In this document: in pieces, positions 20,050 to 27,900 of the stretch
How positions within the stretch are numbered: position 1 is the stretch's first letter
How the letters are laid out: each line of letters starts with the position of its first letter
NCBI RefSeq assembly: GCF_016881065.1
Contig: NZ_WXYN01000015.1
Coordinates: forward strand, 1-64,000
Length of the DNA stretch: 64,000 bases
From: Planococcus soli
GTDB taxonomy: Bacteria > Bacillota > Bacilli > Bacillales_A > Planococcaceae
Direction: 5' to 3'
Program-made: the position numbers and the translations under genes
Notes under the pieces: model-generated
What the model was told of the DNA's origin: nothing
Database searches by the model: none
Seen by the model: the letters and a program-made list of their open reading frames with translations, nothing else

Positions 20050-21237
20050 TCACACTTTTTTCGGGTATTTGTTCTCAAGATTTGGTGATTGGGGCTTCAA
20101 ACCAAATCTGCTAAGAGCGAAGATTGAAATGTCCAGCTCGCTTTCGCCTGTTATGGCCAATTGGCTCAATGCTTCTCCCATGACACTGCCAAACTTGAAG
20201 CCGTGTCCGGAAAATCCGCAGGCAAAGAGGACGCGGCTATCTTCCGGATGAACATCAACGATAAAATCATGATCGCTTGAAAGTGTGTATAGACAGGTTT
20301 TCCCTTGCTCTAGTTTGCCGTTTGCCTGATGCAGGTAACGTTCCAGTCCTTCCCGCAAGTCGCTTTCATCGGTTTCGTATAATCCAAAGTTTTGCGTTTG
20401 GAGGTCTGGGTCGATCGGCTGGCCACCGTCAGATCTTCCAATTTTGACCCCACGGCCATTCAAAATGGGGAAACCATAAAACTTCTTATGCTGATCTTCT
20501 ACAAAAAAAGCCGGGAAATTTGCAGCATCGTACAGCTCTGAAGGTGCTTCAAACCAAGCTACAGCTTTACGAGTAGGTTGAATCGGCAGATCTAAATCCG
20601 GCAACAGCTTTGCCGCCCAAGCTCCCGCCGTGACGATGACTTTCTTGGCATAAAATGTTGTGAGTTCAGTTGTAATCTTTACACCCTTTTCGTCGCTTAA
20701 ATCGATATGCTGAACGGCTGTATTAGGAACAAGTTGCGCCCCATGTGCAAGCGCCGTTTCTTTATATGCTTGAATGGCATTCTCGCTGTAAATGACGCCT
20801 GACTCCGCTTCGAAGCAGCCAATAAAATGTTCCGGCACAGAAAATCCAGGCCATCTGGCATTGATTTCCCAGCCCGTCAGAAGCTCTAACGAAAGGTCAT
20901 GCTTCTGGGCAGAAGCAATTGTTTCTTCTAGAAAGGGTGAATCTTTCGGGCCTAAGCCGATCACGCCGGTTTTTTCGAAGATCTTATATCCTGTTTGCTG
21001 TTCCAGCTCTTCCCACAATTGCTGGGCACGCTTCACTAGCGTTACGTATTGCCTGCCTTCCCCGTAAGCATGCCGGATCAGACGGGTATCCCCGTGGTGG
21101 CTGCCATGGCTGTGCGGCGGATCAAATGCATCGATTAATACGGTTTTTACTTTTTGCTGCGCCAAAAAAGCACCAGCAGCCATTCCCATCGTGCCTGCAC
21201 CAATTATTGCAACATCAAAAATAGCTTGTTCAGTCAT
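20050..21237 (-). CDS. solA: FAD-dependent N-methyl-L-tryptophan/sarcosine oxidase
   Basis: A 395-residue flavoprotein of the monomeric sarcosine oxidase and SolA family, which demethylates N-methyl amino acids to give formaldehyde and hydrogen peroxide. It shows the FAD-binding GAGTMGMAAG, the SHHGDTRLIRHAYGEG active-site segment, and the C-terminal CGFSGHGFKFGSVMGE with the Cys that covalently holds FAD in this family. Start ATG is near the edge of a rightward intergenic region. KatG, encoded next door in the convergent direction, would remove the peroxide it makes; the link is by inference only. SolA versus sarcosine specificity is not settled. Confidence 0.85.
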   Translation of the reverse strand: MTEQAIFDVAIIGAGTMGMAAGAFLAQQKVKTVLIDAFDPPHSHGSHHGDTRLIRHAYGEGRQYVTLVKRAQQLWEELEQQTGYKIFEKTGVIGLGPKDSPFLEETIASAQKHDLSLELLTGWEINARWPGFSVPEHFIGCFEAESGVIYSENAIQAYKETALAHGAQLVPNTAVQHIDLSDEKGVKITTELTTFYAKKVIVTAGAWAAKLLPDLDLPIQPTRKAVAWFEAPSELYDAANFPAFFVEDQHKKFYGFPILNGRGVKIGRSDGGQPIDPDLQTQNFGLYETDESDLREGLERYLHQANGKLEQGKTCLYTLSSDHDFIVDVHPEDSRVLFACGFSGHGFKFGSVMGEALSQLAITGESELDISIFALSRFGLKPQSPNLENKYPKKV

Positions 21238-21411
21238 TTTTTCACTCCATTCCTTACAGAAATAATGTCAGGTTCAAAAACAACTGCTTCTCGAACGTTG
21301 AATATGAATTATTAGTAGATAGTATGTAAGATTTGAAAGCTTGTCAATCGTTCATTATGCACCTGTTTCTTTCCAATTTTTATAAAAATTCAAATTTAAA
21401 GAAAAATGTGT

Positions 21412-21440
21412 TTGACAAGAGAGGCAATGTCCCATACTAT
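21412..21440 (+). promoter_or_regulatory. Promoter of the SAM-riboswitch operon
   Basis: TTGACA (21412-21417), 17 bp, TACTAT (21435-21440). Transcription would begin about 20 bases before the riboswitch aptamer. Confidence 0.75.
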
Positions 21441-21464
21441 CGTTAATATGTTAAAACTAAATAA

Positions 21465-21607
21465 CTTATCAAGAGAGACTGAGGGACAGGCCCTGTGACG
21501 TCCAGCAACCATCATTTTTATGAGAGGTGCTAATTCCTGCAGAGTGTTTTATTCTGAGAGATAAGAATTCGGCTAAAACCTCTTTCCTATTGGAAGAGGT
21601 TTTTTTA
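21465..21607 (+). ncRNA. SAM-I (S-box) riboswitch with terminator
   Basis: The S-box core is clear: P1 strands CTTATC (21465) and GATAAG (21560-21565), AGAGAGACTGAGGGAC, the conserved CCAGCAACC, and AGGTGCTAATTCC. The aptamer spans about 21465-21565. An intrinsic terminator follows (stem 21575-21587 with 21592-21603, then Ts to 21607). High S-adenosylmethionine should terminate transcription of the importer and methyltransferase genes. Confidence 0.95.
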
Positions 21608-21727
21608 TTTACAAAGGAAAGAAGGAGATTCGCTATAAGTTGAAAAAATTGCAAAAGCAAAAAAACAGCCATTGTCTTTCATTACCAAATTGAATTGCCA
21701 CTCTCTGTCCAAAAAAGGAGCTTAAAA

Positions 21728-22543
21728 ATGAAAAGAAAAAGTTATGTATTGGGATCACTATTTTTATCAATAAGCGCAATTGGAGCATTAAGCGGATGTT
21801 CGTCGGAGGAAGCAGCAAGCGCAACGGGTGATCAAATCATTACGGTGGGAACGCAAAATGATTACCCGCCTTTTGCTTTTGCAGACGACACAAATGAACT
21901 GACAGGATATGACGTAGAAATGGTAAAGGCGATCGATGAGAAGCTCGATGGCTACACATTTGAGTTTGTCGCAGTGCCTTGGGACAGCATGTTTCTCGCA
22001 CTGGAGTCCAATAAGATCCAGGCAATAGCGGATCAAGTGGCAAAAACACCGGAGCGCCAGGAAAAGTATTTGTTCACAGATGAATCTTATTTTGCAGCTG
22101 AAACGGTGATTGCTGTGAAAACCGGCAGGGAAGATATCCAGACCGTAGAGGATTTGGAAGGAAAGTCGGTGGGTGCTTTAGCGGGAGATTCCTATACGCT
22201 GCTGCTGGAGGAATATAACGAAACAGCCGACACTCCGATTGATTTGAAATACAGCGAAAGCGGTAACCCTTCAGAAATGTTGCAGGACGTACAAAACGGC
22301 CGTGTTGATGCTTACGTCAACGACCCGATTATGATTGATGCCGTGCTGGAGAAAAATGATTTAGGAGTAGAAATTGTCGGGCAGCCTCTGGTGAACGATG
22401 ATATGGGAATTGTCTTGAAAAATGGAGAAGAGGGTGAAGAGTTAAAGGCATTGATTGATCCGATTTTGAAAGAACTTAAAGAAGACGGCACGTTAGCGGA
22501 ACTGTCGATCAAATGGACTGGTGGAGAATACATCCCCGAATAG
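21728..22543 (+). CDS. Amino-acid ABC transporter substrate-binding lipoprotein
   Basis: A 271-residue polar-amino-acid binding protein (family 3). The signal peptide ends in the lipobox LSGC (Cys24). IITVGTQNDYPPFAF and GYDVEMVKAIDEKL are typical of this fold, as is WDSMFLALESNKI. Start ATG 21728 follows AAAAGGAG; upstream in-frame starts lack a ribosome site. It is the first gene behind the SAM riboswitch, and a homocysteine methyltransferase closes the operon, so the ligand is probably a sulfur compound such as methionine, S-methylmethionine or cystine. Confidence 0.88.
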   Translation: MKRKSYVLGSLFLSISAIGALSGCSSEEAASATGDQIITVGTQNDYPPFAFADDTNELTGYDVEMVKAIDEKLDGYTFEFVAVPWDSMFLALESNKIQAIADQVAKTPERQEKYLFTDESYFAAETVIAVKTGREDIQTVEDLEGKSVGALAGDSYTLLLEEYNETADTPIDLKYSESGNPSEMLQDVQNGRVDAYVNDPIMIDAVLEKNDLGVEIVGQPLVNDDMGIVLKNGEEGEELKALIDPILKELKEDGTLAELSIKWTGGEYIPE

Positions 22544-22564
22544 GTTTGTGGAAGGAAAGAGAAA

Positions 22565-23287
22565 ATGGAAAATTTACTGGATATACATTTTTTGATCGAA
22601 AGCTTTCCTGCTATCGTTTCACGGCTCCCGATTACTATCGGAATAGCGGTCGGCTCATTGATTTTGAGTTTATTTATCGGAGTTTTCACCGCGTTGATCA
22701 AAATATACAAGGTTCCGGTATTAAGCGTAATTACGTCGATATACGTATCTTTTATCAGAGGAACGCCTCTCCTGGTTCAGATCTATCTCGTATTTTACGG
22801 AATACCTAAAATCATTTACTACTTGCAGATCGAGTATGGCTGGCTTCAGTCTGCCGACGTCAACAGCATTGCGCCTGAAGTGTATGCGCTGCTGGCGTTT
22901 TCAATCAATCTGGGTGCTTATTTGTCGGAGACAATCCGGTCGGCGATTGAATCCGTTGATCGCGGACAATTTGAAGCAGCGAAAGCAATCGGGATGAAGC
23001 CAACGCAAATGATGCTTCAAATTATTTTTCCGCAGGCACTGGCCGTCGCGATTCCAAACCTGGGCAACATGTTCATCAGCACGATTAAAGACACGTCCTT
23101 GGTCTTTATCATTGGGGTTGTGGATATTATGGGGCAAGCCAAGATTCTTGGCTCCCGCGGCTTGGCATTTTTCGAAGTATATATCGCGGTGTCCATTGTT
23201 TATTGGATTCTGTGCATTGCAGTAGAGCGATTGCTGGTCAAATTAGAGAAGCGGGCTCGCAGATATGAAAGAGGGATTGCTTCATGA
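22565..23287 (+). CDS. Amino-acid ABC transporter permease (HisM/TcyL type)
   Basis: A 240-residue permease with five membrane segments. [18 protein letters not shown] is the family's N-terminal motif and [27 protein letters not shown] contains the EAA loop that contacts the ATPase (shorter pieces: [17 protein letters not shown]). Start follows GGAAAGAG. Its stop overlaps the ATPase start by four bases (ATGA). Transports the ligand delivered by the lipoprotein just upstream. Confidence 0.9.
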   Translation: MENLLDIHFLIESFPAIVSRLPITIGIAVGSLILSLFIGVFTALIKIYKVPVLSVITSIYVSFIRGTPLLVQIYLVFYGIPKIIYYLQIEYGWLQSADVNSIAPEVYALLAFSINLGAYLSETIRSAIESVDRGQFEAAKAIGMKPTQMMLQIIFPQALAVAIPNLGNMFISTIKDTSLVFIIGVVDIMGQAKILGSRGLAFFEVYIAVSIVYWILCIAVERLLVKLEKRARRYERGIAS

Positions 23288-24024
23288 TCAAACTGGAAAA
23301 CATACATAAATACTACGACAGCCACCATGTGCTGAAGGGGATCAATATAAGCGTCGCTAAAGGTGAAGTTGTTTCTATTTTAGGGCCAAGCGGCTCAGGC
23401 AAATCGACACTGTTGCGCTGCATCAATTTCCTGGAACAGCCGACTAGCGGAATCGTGGAAATCGGCGGCAAAAGAGTGGATGTGGAATCAGCCGGCAAGT
23501 CGGATATCTTTGCGTTAAGAACGTCGACAGGAATGGTTTTTCAACAATACAACTTGTTCAAAAATTTGACTGTGCTCCAAAATGTGATGATTGGCTTAAC
23601 AAGCGTTAAACAATTGAAGAAGGACGAAGCGAAAAAGAAGAGCATGGAAATTCTTGAACGAGTGGGCTTGTCAGACAAACTAAGCCACTATCCGGCACAA
23701 CTGTCAGGCGGGCAGCAGCAACGGGTTGGCATCGCCCGTGCACTTGCGCTCAATCCGGAAGTTTTATTGTTTGATGAACCGACATCTTCTTTAGATCCCG
23801 AGCTGGTGGATGAAGTGTTGGCAACAATCAGAGCTGTAGCAGATACAGGGAAGACGATGTTTATCGTTACACACGAACTTAATTTCGCACGTGAAATCTC
23901 GGACCGGATCATCTTTATGGAAGATGGTGTAATCATCGAAGAAGGCACGCCTGAGCAGCTTTTTACTGACCCGAAAATGGAAAGAACCAAGCAATTTTTA
24001 AGCAAAGCGACAAGAAACAATTAA
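23284..24024 (+). CDS. Amino-acid ABC transporter ATP-binding protein (GlnQ/TcyN type)
   Basis: A 246-residue single-domain ATPase: Walker [11 protein letters not shown]-loop VFQQYNLF, signature [15 protein letters not shown], Walker [15 protein letters not shown] and switch His in VTHE. It belongs to the polar-amino-acid group. Its start overlaps the permease stop by ATGA. The homocysteine S-methyltransferase gene starts about 40 bases after its stop without a terminator in between, so the four genes share one riboswitch-controlled transcript. Confidence 0.92.
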   Translation: MIKLENIHKYYDSHHVLKGINISVAKGEVVSILGPSGSGKSTLLRCINFLEQPTSGIVEIGGKRVDVESAGKSDIFALRTSTGMVFQQYNLFKNLTVLQNVMIGLTSVKQLKKDEAKKKSMEILERVGLSDKLSHYPAQLSGGQQQRVGIARALALNPEVLLFDEPTSSLDPELVDEVLATIRAVADTGKTMFIVTHELNFAREISDRIIFMEDGVIIEEGTPEQLFTDPKMERTKQFLSKATRNN

Positions 24025-24066
24025 TAGATGGCGGGAAGAGATTGGATTTGGAAAGGATGTTTTGGA

Positions 24067-25002
24067 ATGAACCCGATTGAACAAATTTTAAATCACTTCC
24101 CGATCCTCATTCTTGACGGGGCAATGGCTACAGAGCTGGAAAACTACGGCTGTAATTTAAATGACCGTTTGTGGTCGGCAAAAGTATTAATGGAAAATCC
24201 GGAGCTGATCAAAAAAGTTCACTCGGACTATTTCCAGGCCGGTGCAGACTGCGCCATCACCGCCAGCTACCAGGCAACCATCAGAGGATATAAAGAAAGA
24301 GGGCTGACCGAAGAGGAAGCAGTCGGCTTGATCCAAAGGTCCGTCCAACTTGCAGCAGAAGCCCGGGATGAGTTTTGGGGAGAGTTGGAAGATCAGTCGA
24401 ACAGACCGAAACCGTTAGTTGCTGCATCTGTCGGCCCGTACGGCGCTTTTTTGTCGGATGGCTCTGAATACCGCGGCGACTATTCGGTAAGCGAAGCAGA
24501 ACTGGTGGCTTTCCATAAGGACCGAATCGAGGTATTGATCGATGCGGGTGCAGACATTTTAGCATGTGAAACCATTCCCTGCCTGGCAGAAGCTAAAGCC
24601 ATCGTTAAGGTATTAAAAGAATTTCCGGATGTTTATGCGTGGTTCAGTTTTAGTGCGAAAGATGAACATCATATAAGCGACGGAGAAAAGATCTCCAATT
24701 GTGCACAGTGGCTGGATGAACAGGATCAAGTGGCCGCAATCGGCATCAACTGTTCAGCACCTCATATTATTGAGTCGCTGATTACTGAAGTAAGAAGCCA
24801 GACTGCGAAGCCAATCATTGTTTATCCAAATTCAGGCGAAGAATACGACCCGACAAGCAAAACATGGGGAGAAGGATCTTCAGCAAATCAGTTTGCCTCT
24901 AGCACACAACGCTGGCATGAAGCGGGTGCCCAGATCATCGGAGGGTGCTGCAGAACAACTCCTGAGGACATTGCAGGCATTGCCGCTTGGGCTCGTAAAT
25001 GA
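24067..25002 (+). CDS. mmuM: Homocysteine S-methyltransferase (S-methylmethionine-dependent)
   Basis: A 311-residue zinc methyltransferase of the MmuM/YbgG group, which moves a methyl group from S-methylmethionine (or SAM) to homocysteine to make methionine. It opens ILDGAMATELENYGC, has GINCSAPHI carrying the first zinc Cys, and ends with GGCCRTTPEDI carrying the Cys pair. I chose ATG 24067 over ATG 24028 because family members begin a few residues before LDGAMATEL. In Bacillus subtilis mmuM travels with the permease mmuP; here an ABC importer takes that place, under a SAM riboswitch. Confidence 0.9.
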   Translation: MNPIEQILNHFPILILDGAMATELENYGCNLNDRLWSAKVLMENPELIKKVHSDYFQAGADCAITASYQATIRGYKERGLTEEEAVGLIQRSVQLAAEARDEFWGELEDQSNRPKPLVAASVGPYGAFLSDGSEYRGDYSVSEAELVAFHKDRIEVLIDAGADILACETIPCLAEAKAIVKVLKEFPDVYAWFSFSAKDEHHISDGEKISNCAQWLDEQDQVAAIGINCSAPHIIESLITEVRSQTAKPIIVYPNSGEEYDPTSKTWGEGSSANQFASSTQRWHEAGAQIIGGCCRTTPEDIAGIAAWARK

Positions 25003-25014
25003 AATAGTTTTAAA

Positions 25015-25054
25015 GGGATCAAGGCAGCCATGTGGCAGCTTTGATCTCTTTTTG
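25015..25054 (+). terminator. Intrinsic terminator of the SAM-riboswitch operon
   Basis: A stem of about 13 bp with two mismatches (GATCAAGGCAGCC / GGCAGCTTTGATC) followed by CTTTTTG, just after mmuM. Confidence 0.75.
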
Positions 25055-25174
25055 TTTCATCTCTTGAATTCTAAAGAAAGCAAGCAGAGGTTGCACCCAG
25101 ATGCGCCTAGAACTATCTTTACTTTATATCGCTGTTTCTTAATACTGAAATTAGAAGGAAAGGCGAGTGAGACT

Positions 25175-25627
25175 ATGGTTTTCAGTGAACGCTTGAAAAG
25201 TGAAAGAGAAAAGAAGGGGTGGTCGCAGGCGGATCTGGCAGACAAGATTCACGTTAGCCGGCAATCCGTTTCAAAATGGGAAACTGGAAAAAACTACCCA
25301 AGCATTGAAGTGATCATCAATTTGAGTGATTTGTTTGGCGTGACGATAGACGAGCTTTTAAGGAGTGATGAAGAATTGAAGGACAAAGTGATTCAAGACA
25401 GTAAGCAGCTGGCGCACCCAAAGTGGAAATTTTTTTGTGATAGTGTGTTTATGCTAGGAGTCTTTTTACTAGTGTCGAAAATCATCATTTTCGCATCGAA
25501 TTACTTTTTCGGAACATCTGTTGTGATACCAGAAGGCGTGCCAAGATTTCTCTCAAACTTCCTGCCATTATTTTTGATGGTGGCTGGCGGTATTGGTTCG
25601 GATTATTTTAAAGATAAGTATGTTTGA
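25175..25627 (+). CDS. XRE-type regulator with C-terminal membrane segments
   Basis: A 150-residue protein: an N-terminal Cro/CI helix-turn-helix (residues about 5-60; MVFSERLKSEREKKGWSQAD, then VSRQSVSKWETG) and two hydrophobic segments in the second half (VFMLGVFLLVSKIIIFA; FLSNFLPLFLMVAGGIG). The DNA-binding head would be tethered to the inner face of the membrane. The frame is open further upstream into mmuM, but ATG 25175 with AAGGAAAGG upstream is the credible start. Target genes are unknown. The gene ends with its own terminator. Confidence 0.8.
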   Translation: MVFSERLKSEREKKGWSQADLADKIHVSRQSVSKWETGKNYPSIEVIINLSDLFGVTIDELLRSDEELKDKVIQDSKQLAHPKWKFFCDSVFMLGVFLLVSKIIIFASNYFFGTSVVIPEGVPRFLSNFLPLFLMVAGGIGSDYFKDKYV

Positions 25628-25631
25628 ATAG

Positions 25632-25675
25632 AACCGCCTAAAACTTTGATGCCAAAGTGTTTTAGGTGGTTTTTA
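25632..25675 (+). terminator. Intrinsic terminator of the XRE gene
   Basis: A stem of about 17 bp (ACCGCCTAAAACTTTG with CAAAGTGTTTTAGGTGGT) and a 4-nt loop, followed by Ts. Confidence 0.8.
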
Positions 25676-25838
25676 AGTATGGAAGGGTCAAAAGCTTTTC
25701 TAGCCAAGCTTAATCTTCTCCCGAGACAAGTTTGACATCTTTTTTCTCTGGGAAGGCATTCCTGTATAATTTGTTGAATAAACATAAAGTGCAGTTTACT
25801 TTATTGAAGCTTCGAGTTTTTCAGGCATAAATGTCAAC

Positions 25839-26357
25839 TTGTCAAAAGGAGACGATAAAATCAAACAACTCTATATCAAACAAAGGGTATTCAGCTTAAG
25901 CGGCAAATTTACGGTGAAGGATCAAGAGCAGAATGATGTTTATTATGTGGAAGGCAGCTTTATGCAAATTCCGAAGACCTTCGCCATCATGAACACAAAG
26001 AGAGATGAAGTCGCGCTCATCACCAAAAAGACTTTCAGTTTCCTGCCTAAGTTTTTTGTAGAGGTCAATGGCCAGGAACGCTTAACGATTAAGAAGGAAT
26101 TTTCCATATTCAAGGCGCGCTATACGATTGACGGCACCGGCATCGAGATTCGCGGAAACTGGTGGGATATGGATTTTCAAATATTGCAGCATGGAGAAGT
26201 GGTTGGCCAGGTGAACAAGGAATGGTTCAGCTGGGGCGACAGCTACAAAGTGGAGATTCTGGATGAAGAGATGGAGGCGGTTGTCATCGCCGTTGTTGTG
26301 GCGATCGATTGTGTGAAAGCCGATCAGGCGGCTGCAGCTTCCGGAGGTTCTGCGTAA
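25839..26357 (+). CDS. LURP-one-related (YxjI-like) protein; start codon uncertain
   Basis: A beta-rich protein of about 165-172 residues of the LURP-one-related (tubby-like C-terminal fold) family, close to Bacillus YxjI as I remember it: YVEGSFMQIPKTFAIM, FSFLPKFFVEVNGQE, GNWWDMDFQILQHGE and FSWGDSYKVEI are all diagnostic. Its function is unknown. The only standard start is TTG 25839, but AAAAGGAG at 25844-25851 lies inside that reading and is perfectly spaced before an ATC at 25860. From there the product would read (M)KQLYIKQRVFSLSGKF, which is how relatives begin. I give the TTG as the formal start and consider ATC more likely. Confidence 0.8.
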   Translation: MSKGDDKIKQLYIKQRVFSLSGKFTVKDQEQNDVYYVEGSFMQIPKTFAIMNTKRDEVALITKKTFSFLPKFFVEVNGQERLTIKKEFSIFKARYTIDGTGIEIRGNWWDMDFQILQHGEVVGQVNKEWFSWGDSYKVEILDEEMEAVVIAVVVAIDCVKADQAAAASGGSA

Positions 26358-26408
26358 TTTAACGTCCGCTGGCGAAATTGAGTTTCAGCTATTCAAAAAA
26401 TATCAGTT

Positions 26409-26463
26409 AAAAAGAAGCGATTTCCTGGCCATTAAATGGCTGCCGGAATGGCTTCTTTTTTTA
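26409..26463 (+). terminator. Intrinsic terminator of the LURP-one gene
   Basis: AAAAAGAAGC pairs with GCTTCTTTTTT, with an inner GGCCATTAAATGGC hairpin; a T-run follows. Confidence 0.75.
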
Positions 26464-26599
26464 TTGTTCAATATTAAAAAATCATTTCTCTTTTCTTAAG
26501 AAAAACTTTAAAAATGCTGATTATACTTTACTTATCCCTTGAAGAAAGACCTGCCGATCCAAAAACCAAATAAAATAATTATTGCTAGGAGGAAGAAAA

Positions 26600-27175
26600 A
26601 TGAATGATTCAATCATCTTCACCATCGATTCTACTTACATCCTGTTGCCGGCGTTTCTGCTTTTTCTTATTTACTTGCTTGTTGCCACCTTTTTAAAGAA
26701 AAACTATGCTGTTGGCCAATTTACGCTAATGCTGTCTTTTGCCATTTATTTTTTAACTATGATGCATTTGGTGTTTTTCCCAATTGAAGTGAATCTCGGT
26801 GAATACCGAAACCTGACACCGTGGTACAAATCAACCAACTTTATTCCGGTCTTGACGATTGATGTGAAGACCTTCGTATTGAACATCATCATGCTGGTGC
26901 CCTTCGGCATGTACTTGCCGTTTTTGAGCCGGAAAATCCGGTCTGTTAAACAGGCAGCCCGCCTTGGATTTTATGTTAGTTTATCGTTTGAACTCACCCA
27001 ATTAGCTATCCGGATCTTGCTCGGAAGCGGAAGAAGTACTGATATCAATGATTTGATTGCGAATACATTAGGGGCTGTGATAGGGTTTCTACTAATAAGG
27101 CAGATTTTAAGAATTTCACAGGCTCAAACCGTTTTCCATAAGTTCAGCTTGGAAAAAAGAGCCGGAATAGATTGA
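26600..27175 (+). CDS. VanZ-family membrane protein
   Basis: A 191-residue protein with about five membrane segments. The VanZ signature is visible: the NFIPVLTIDVKTFVLNIIM segment, VPFGMYLPFL, then FELTQLAIR and GRSTDINDLIANTLGAVIGF. VanZ proteins are linked with low-level teicoplanin and lipoglycopeptide resistance, although many are simply of unknown function. Start ATG follows AGGAGGAAG. It lies just before a VanRS-like two-component pair, in the same direction. The resistance enzymes VanH, VanA and VanX are absent. Confidence 0.85.
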   Translation: MNDSIIFTIDSTYILLPAFLLFLIYLLVATFLKKNYAVGQFTLMLSFAIYFLTMMHLVFFPIEVNLGEYRNLTPWYKSTNFIPVLTIDVKTFVLNIIMLVPFGMYLPFLSRKIRSVKQAARLGFYVSLSFELTQLAIRILLGSGRSTDINDLIANTLGAVIGFLLIRQILRISQAQTVFHKFSLEKRAGID

Positions 27176-27207
27176 TAGAATGGATCTTATAGAGGGGGAG
27201 AACAAGC

Positions 27208-27900
27208 GTGGGCAAAACTATTTTGATTGTTGACGATGACCGTGATATTGCGGGGCTGGCAGAGATCTATTTACGAAATGAAGGGTATGATGTCCAGCAG
27301 GCGCAGGATGGACTAGAGGCATTGGCAGTCATCGAACGTGCCTCTATCGATCTGATCGTTCTGGATGTTATGATGCCGCGCATGGACGGTTTGGAGTTTT
27401 GCCGGCAAGTGCGGGCAACCAGCCAGGTGCCGATTCTCATGCTCAGTGCCAAGGTGCAGGACATGGACAAAATCACCGGCCTCATGACGGGTGCGGATGA
27501 TTACATGACCAAACCGTTTAATCCCCTGGAATTGAATGCTCGGGTAAAAGGCTTGCTGCGGCGCGCAAGCTATAGTTTGCCAGACAAGGAACAGGAAAGC
27601 ATCCAGATCCATTCCTGGAAAATCGACAAAAAGGGCCACGGCGTCAGTATACATGGCAAGGAAATCAAATTGACTTCCAGTGAATTTGATATCTTATATT
27701 TACTTGCTAAAAACCAAGGCTCCGTCTTTAGCTCGGAGGAAATTTTCAGGCGGCTGTGGCAGGAAGACAGTATAGGATCAAATAAAACAGTTATGGTGCA
27801 CATAAAGAATCTTCGGGATAAGATGCAAGCAGCCAGTCCTGGGGAAGCTCTGGTTCAAACTGTTTGGGGAGTAGGCTACAAAATTGAAAAAAGTCATTAA
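27208..27900 (+). CDS. OmpR-family response regulator, VanR-like
   Basis: A 230-residue DNA-binding response regulator. The receiver domain has the acidic DDDRD pocket, the phospho-acceptor Asp in IVLDVMMPRMDG, the switch Ser in ILMLSAK and the Lys in MTKPFNPLEL. The winged helix follows (LTSSEFDILYLLAKNQG, ...TVWGVGYKIEK). Start GTG 27208 behind AGAGGGGGAG. The kinase gene begins 17 bases before its stop, so the two are coupled. Receiver features resemble VanR more than PhoB; the assignment beyond OmpR family is inference. Confidence 0.88.
   Translation: MGKTILIVDDDRDIAGLAEIYLRNEGYDVQQAQDGLEALAVIERASIDLIVLDVMMPRMDGLEFCRQVRATSQVPILMLSAKVQDMDKITGLMTGADDYMTKPFNPLELNARVKGLLRRASYSLPDKEQESIQIHSWKIDKKGHGVSIHGKEIKLTSSEFDILYLLAKNQGSVFSSEEIFRRLWQEDSIGSNKTVMVHIKNLRDKMQAASPGEALVQTVWGVGYKIEKSH

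Noticed and set aside
21640-21693. Possible 17-codon leader peptide (TTG start) between the SAM riboswitch and the binding-protein gene
   Set aside because: GAAGGAG is present but 12 bases away, and the riboswitch already explains regulation.
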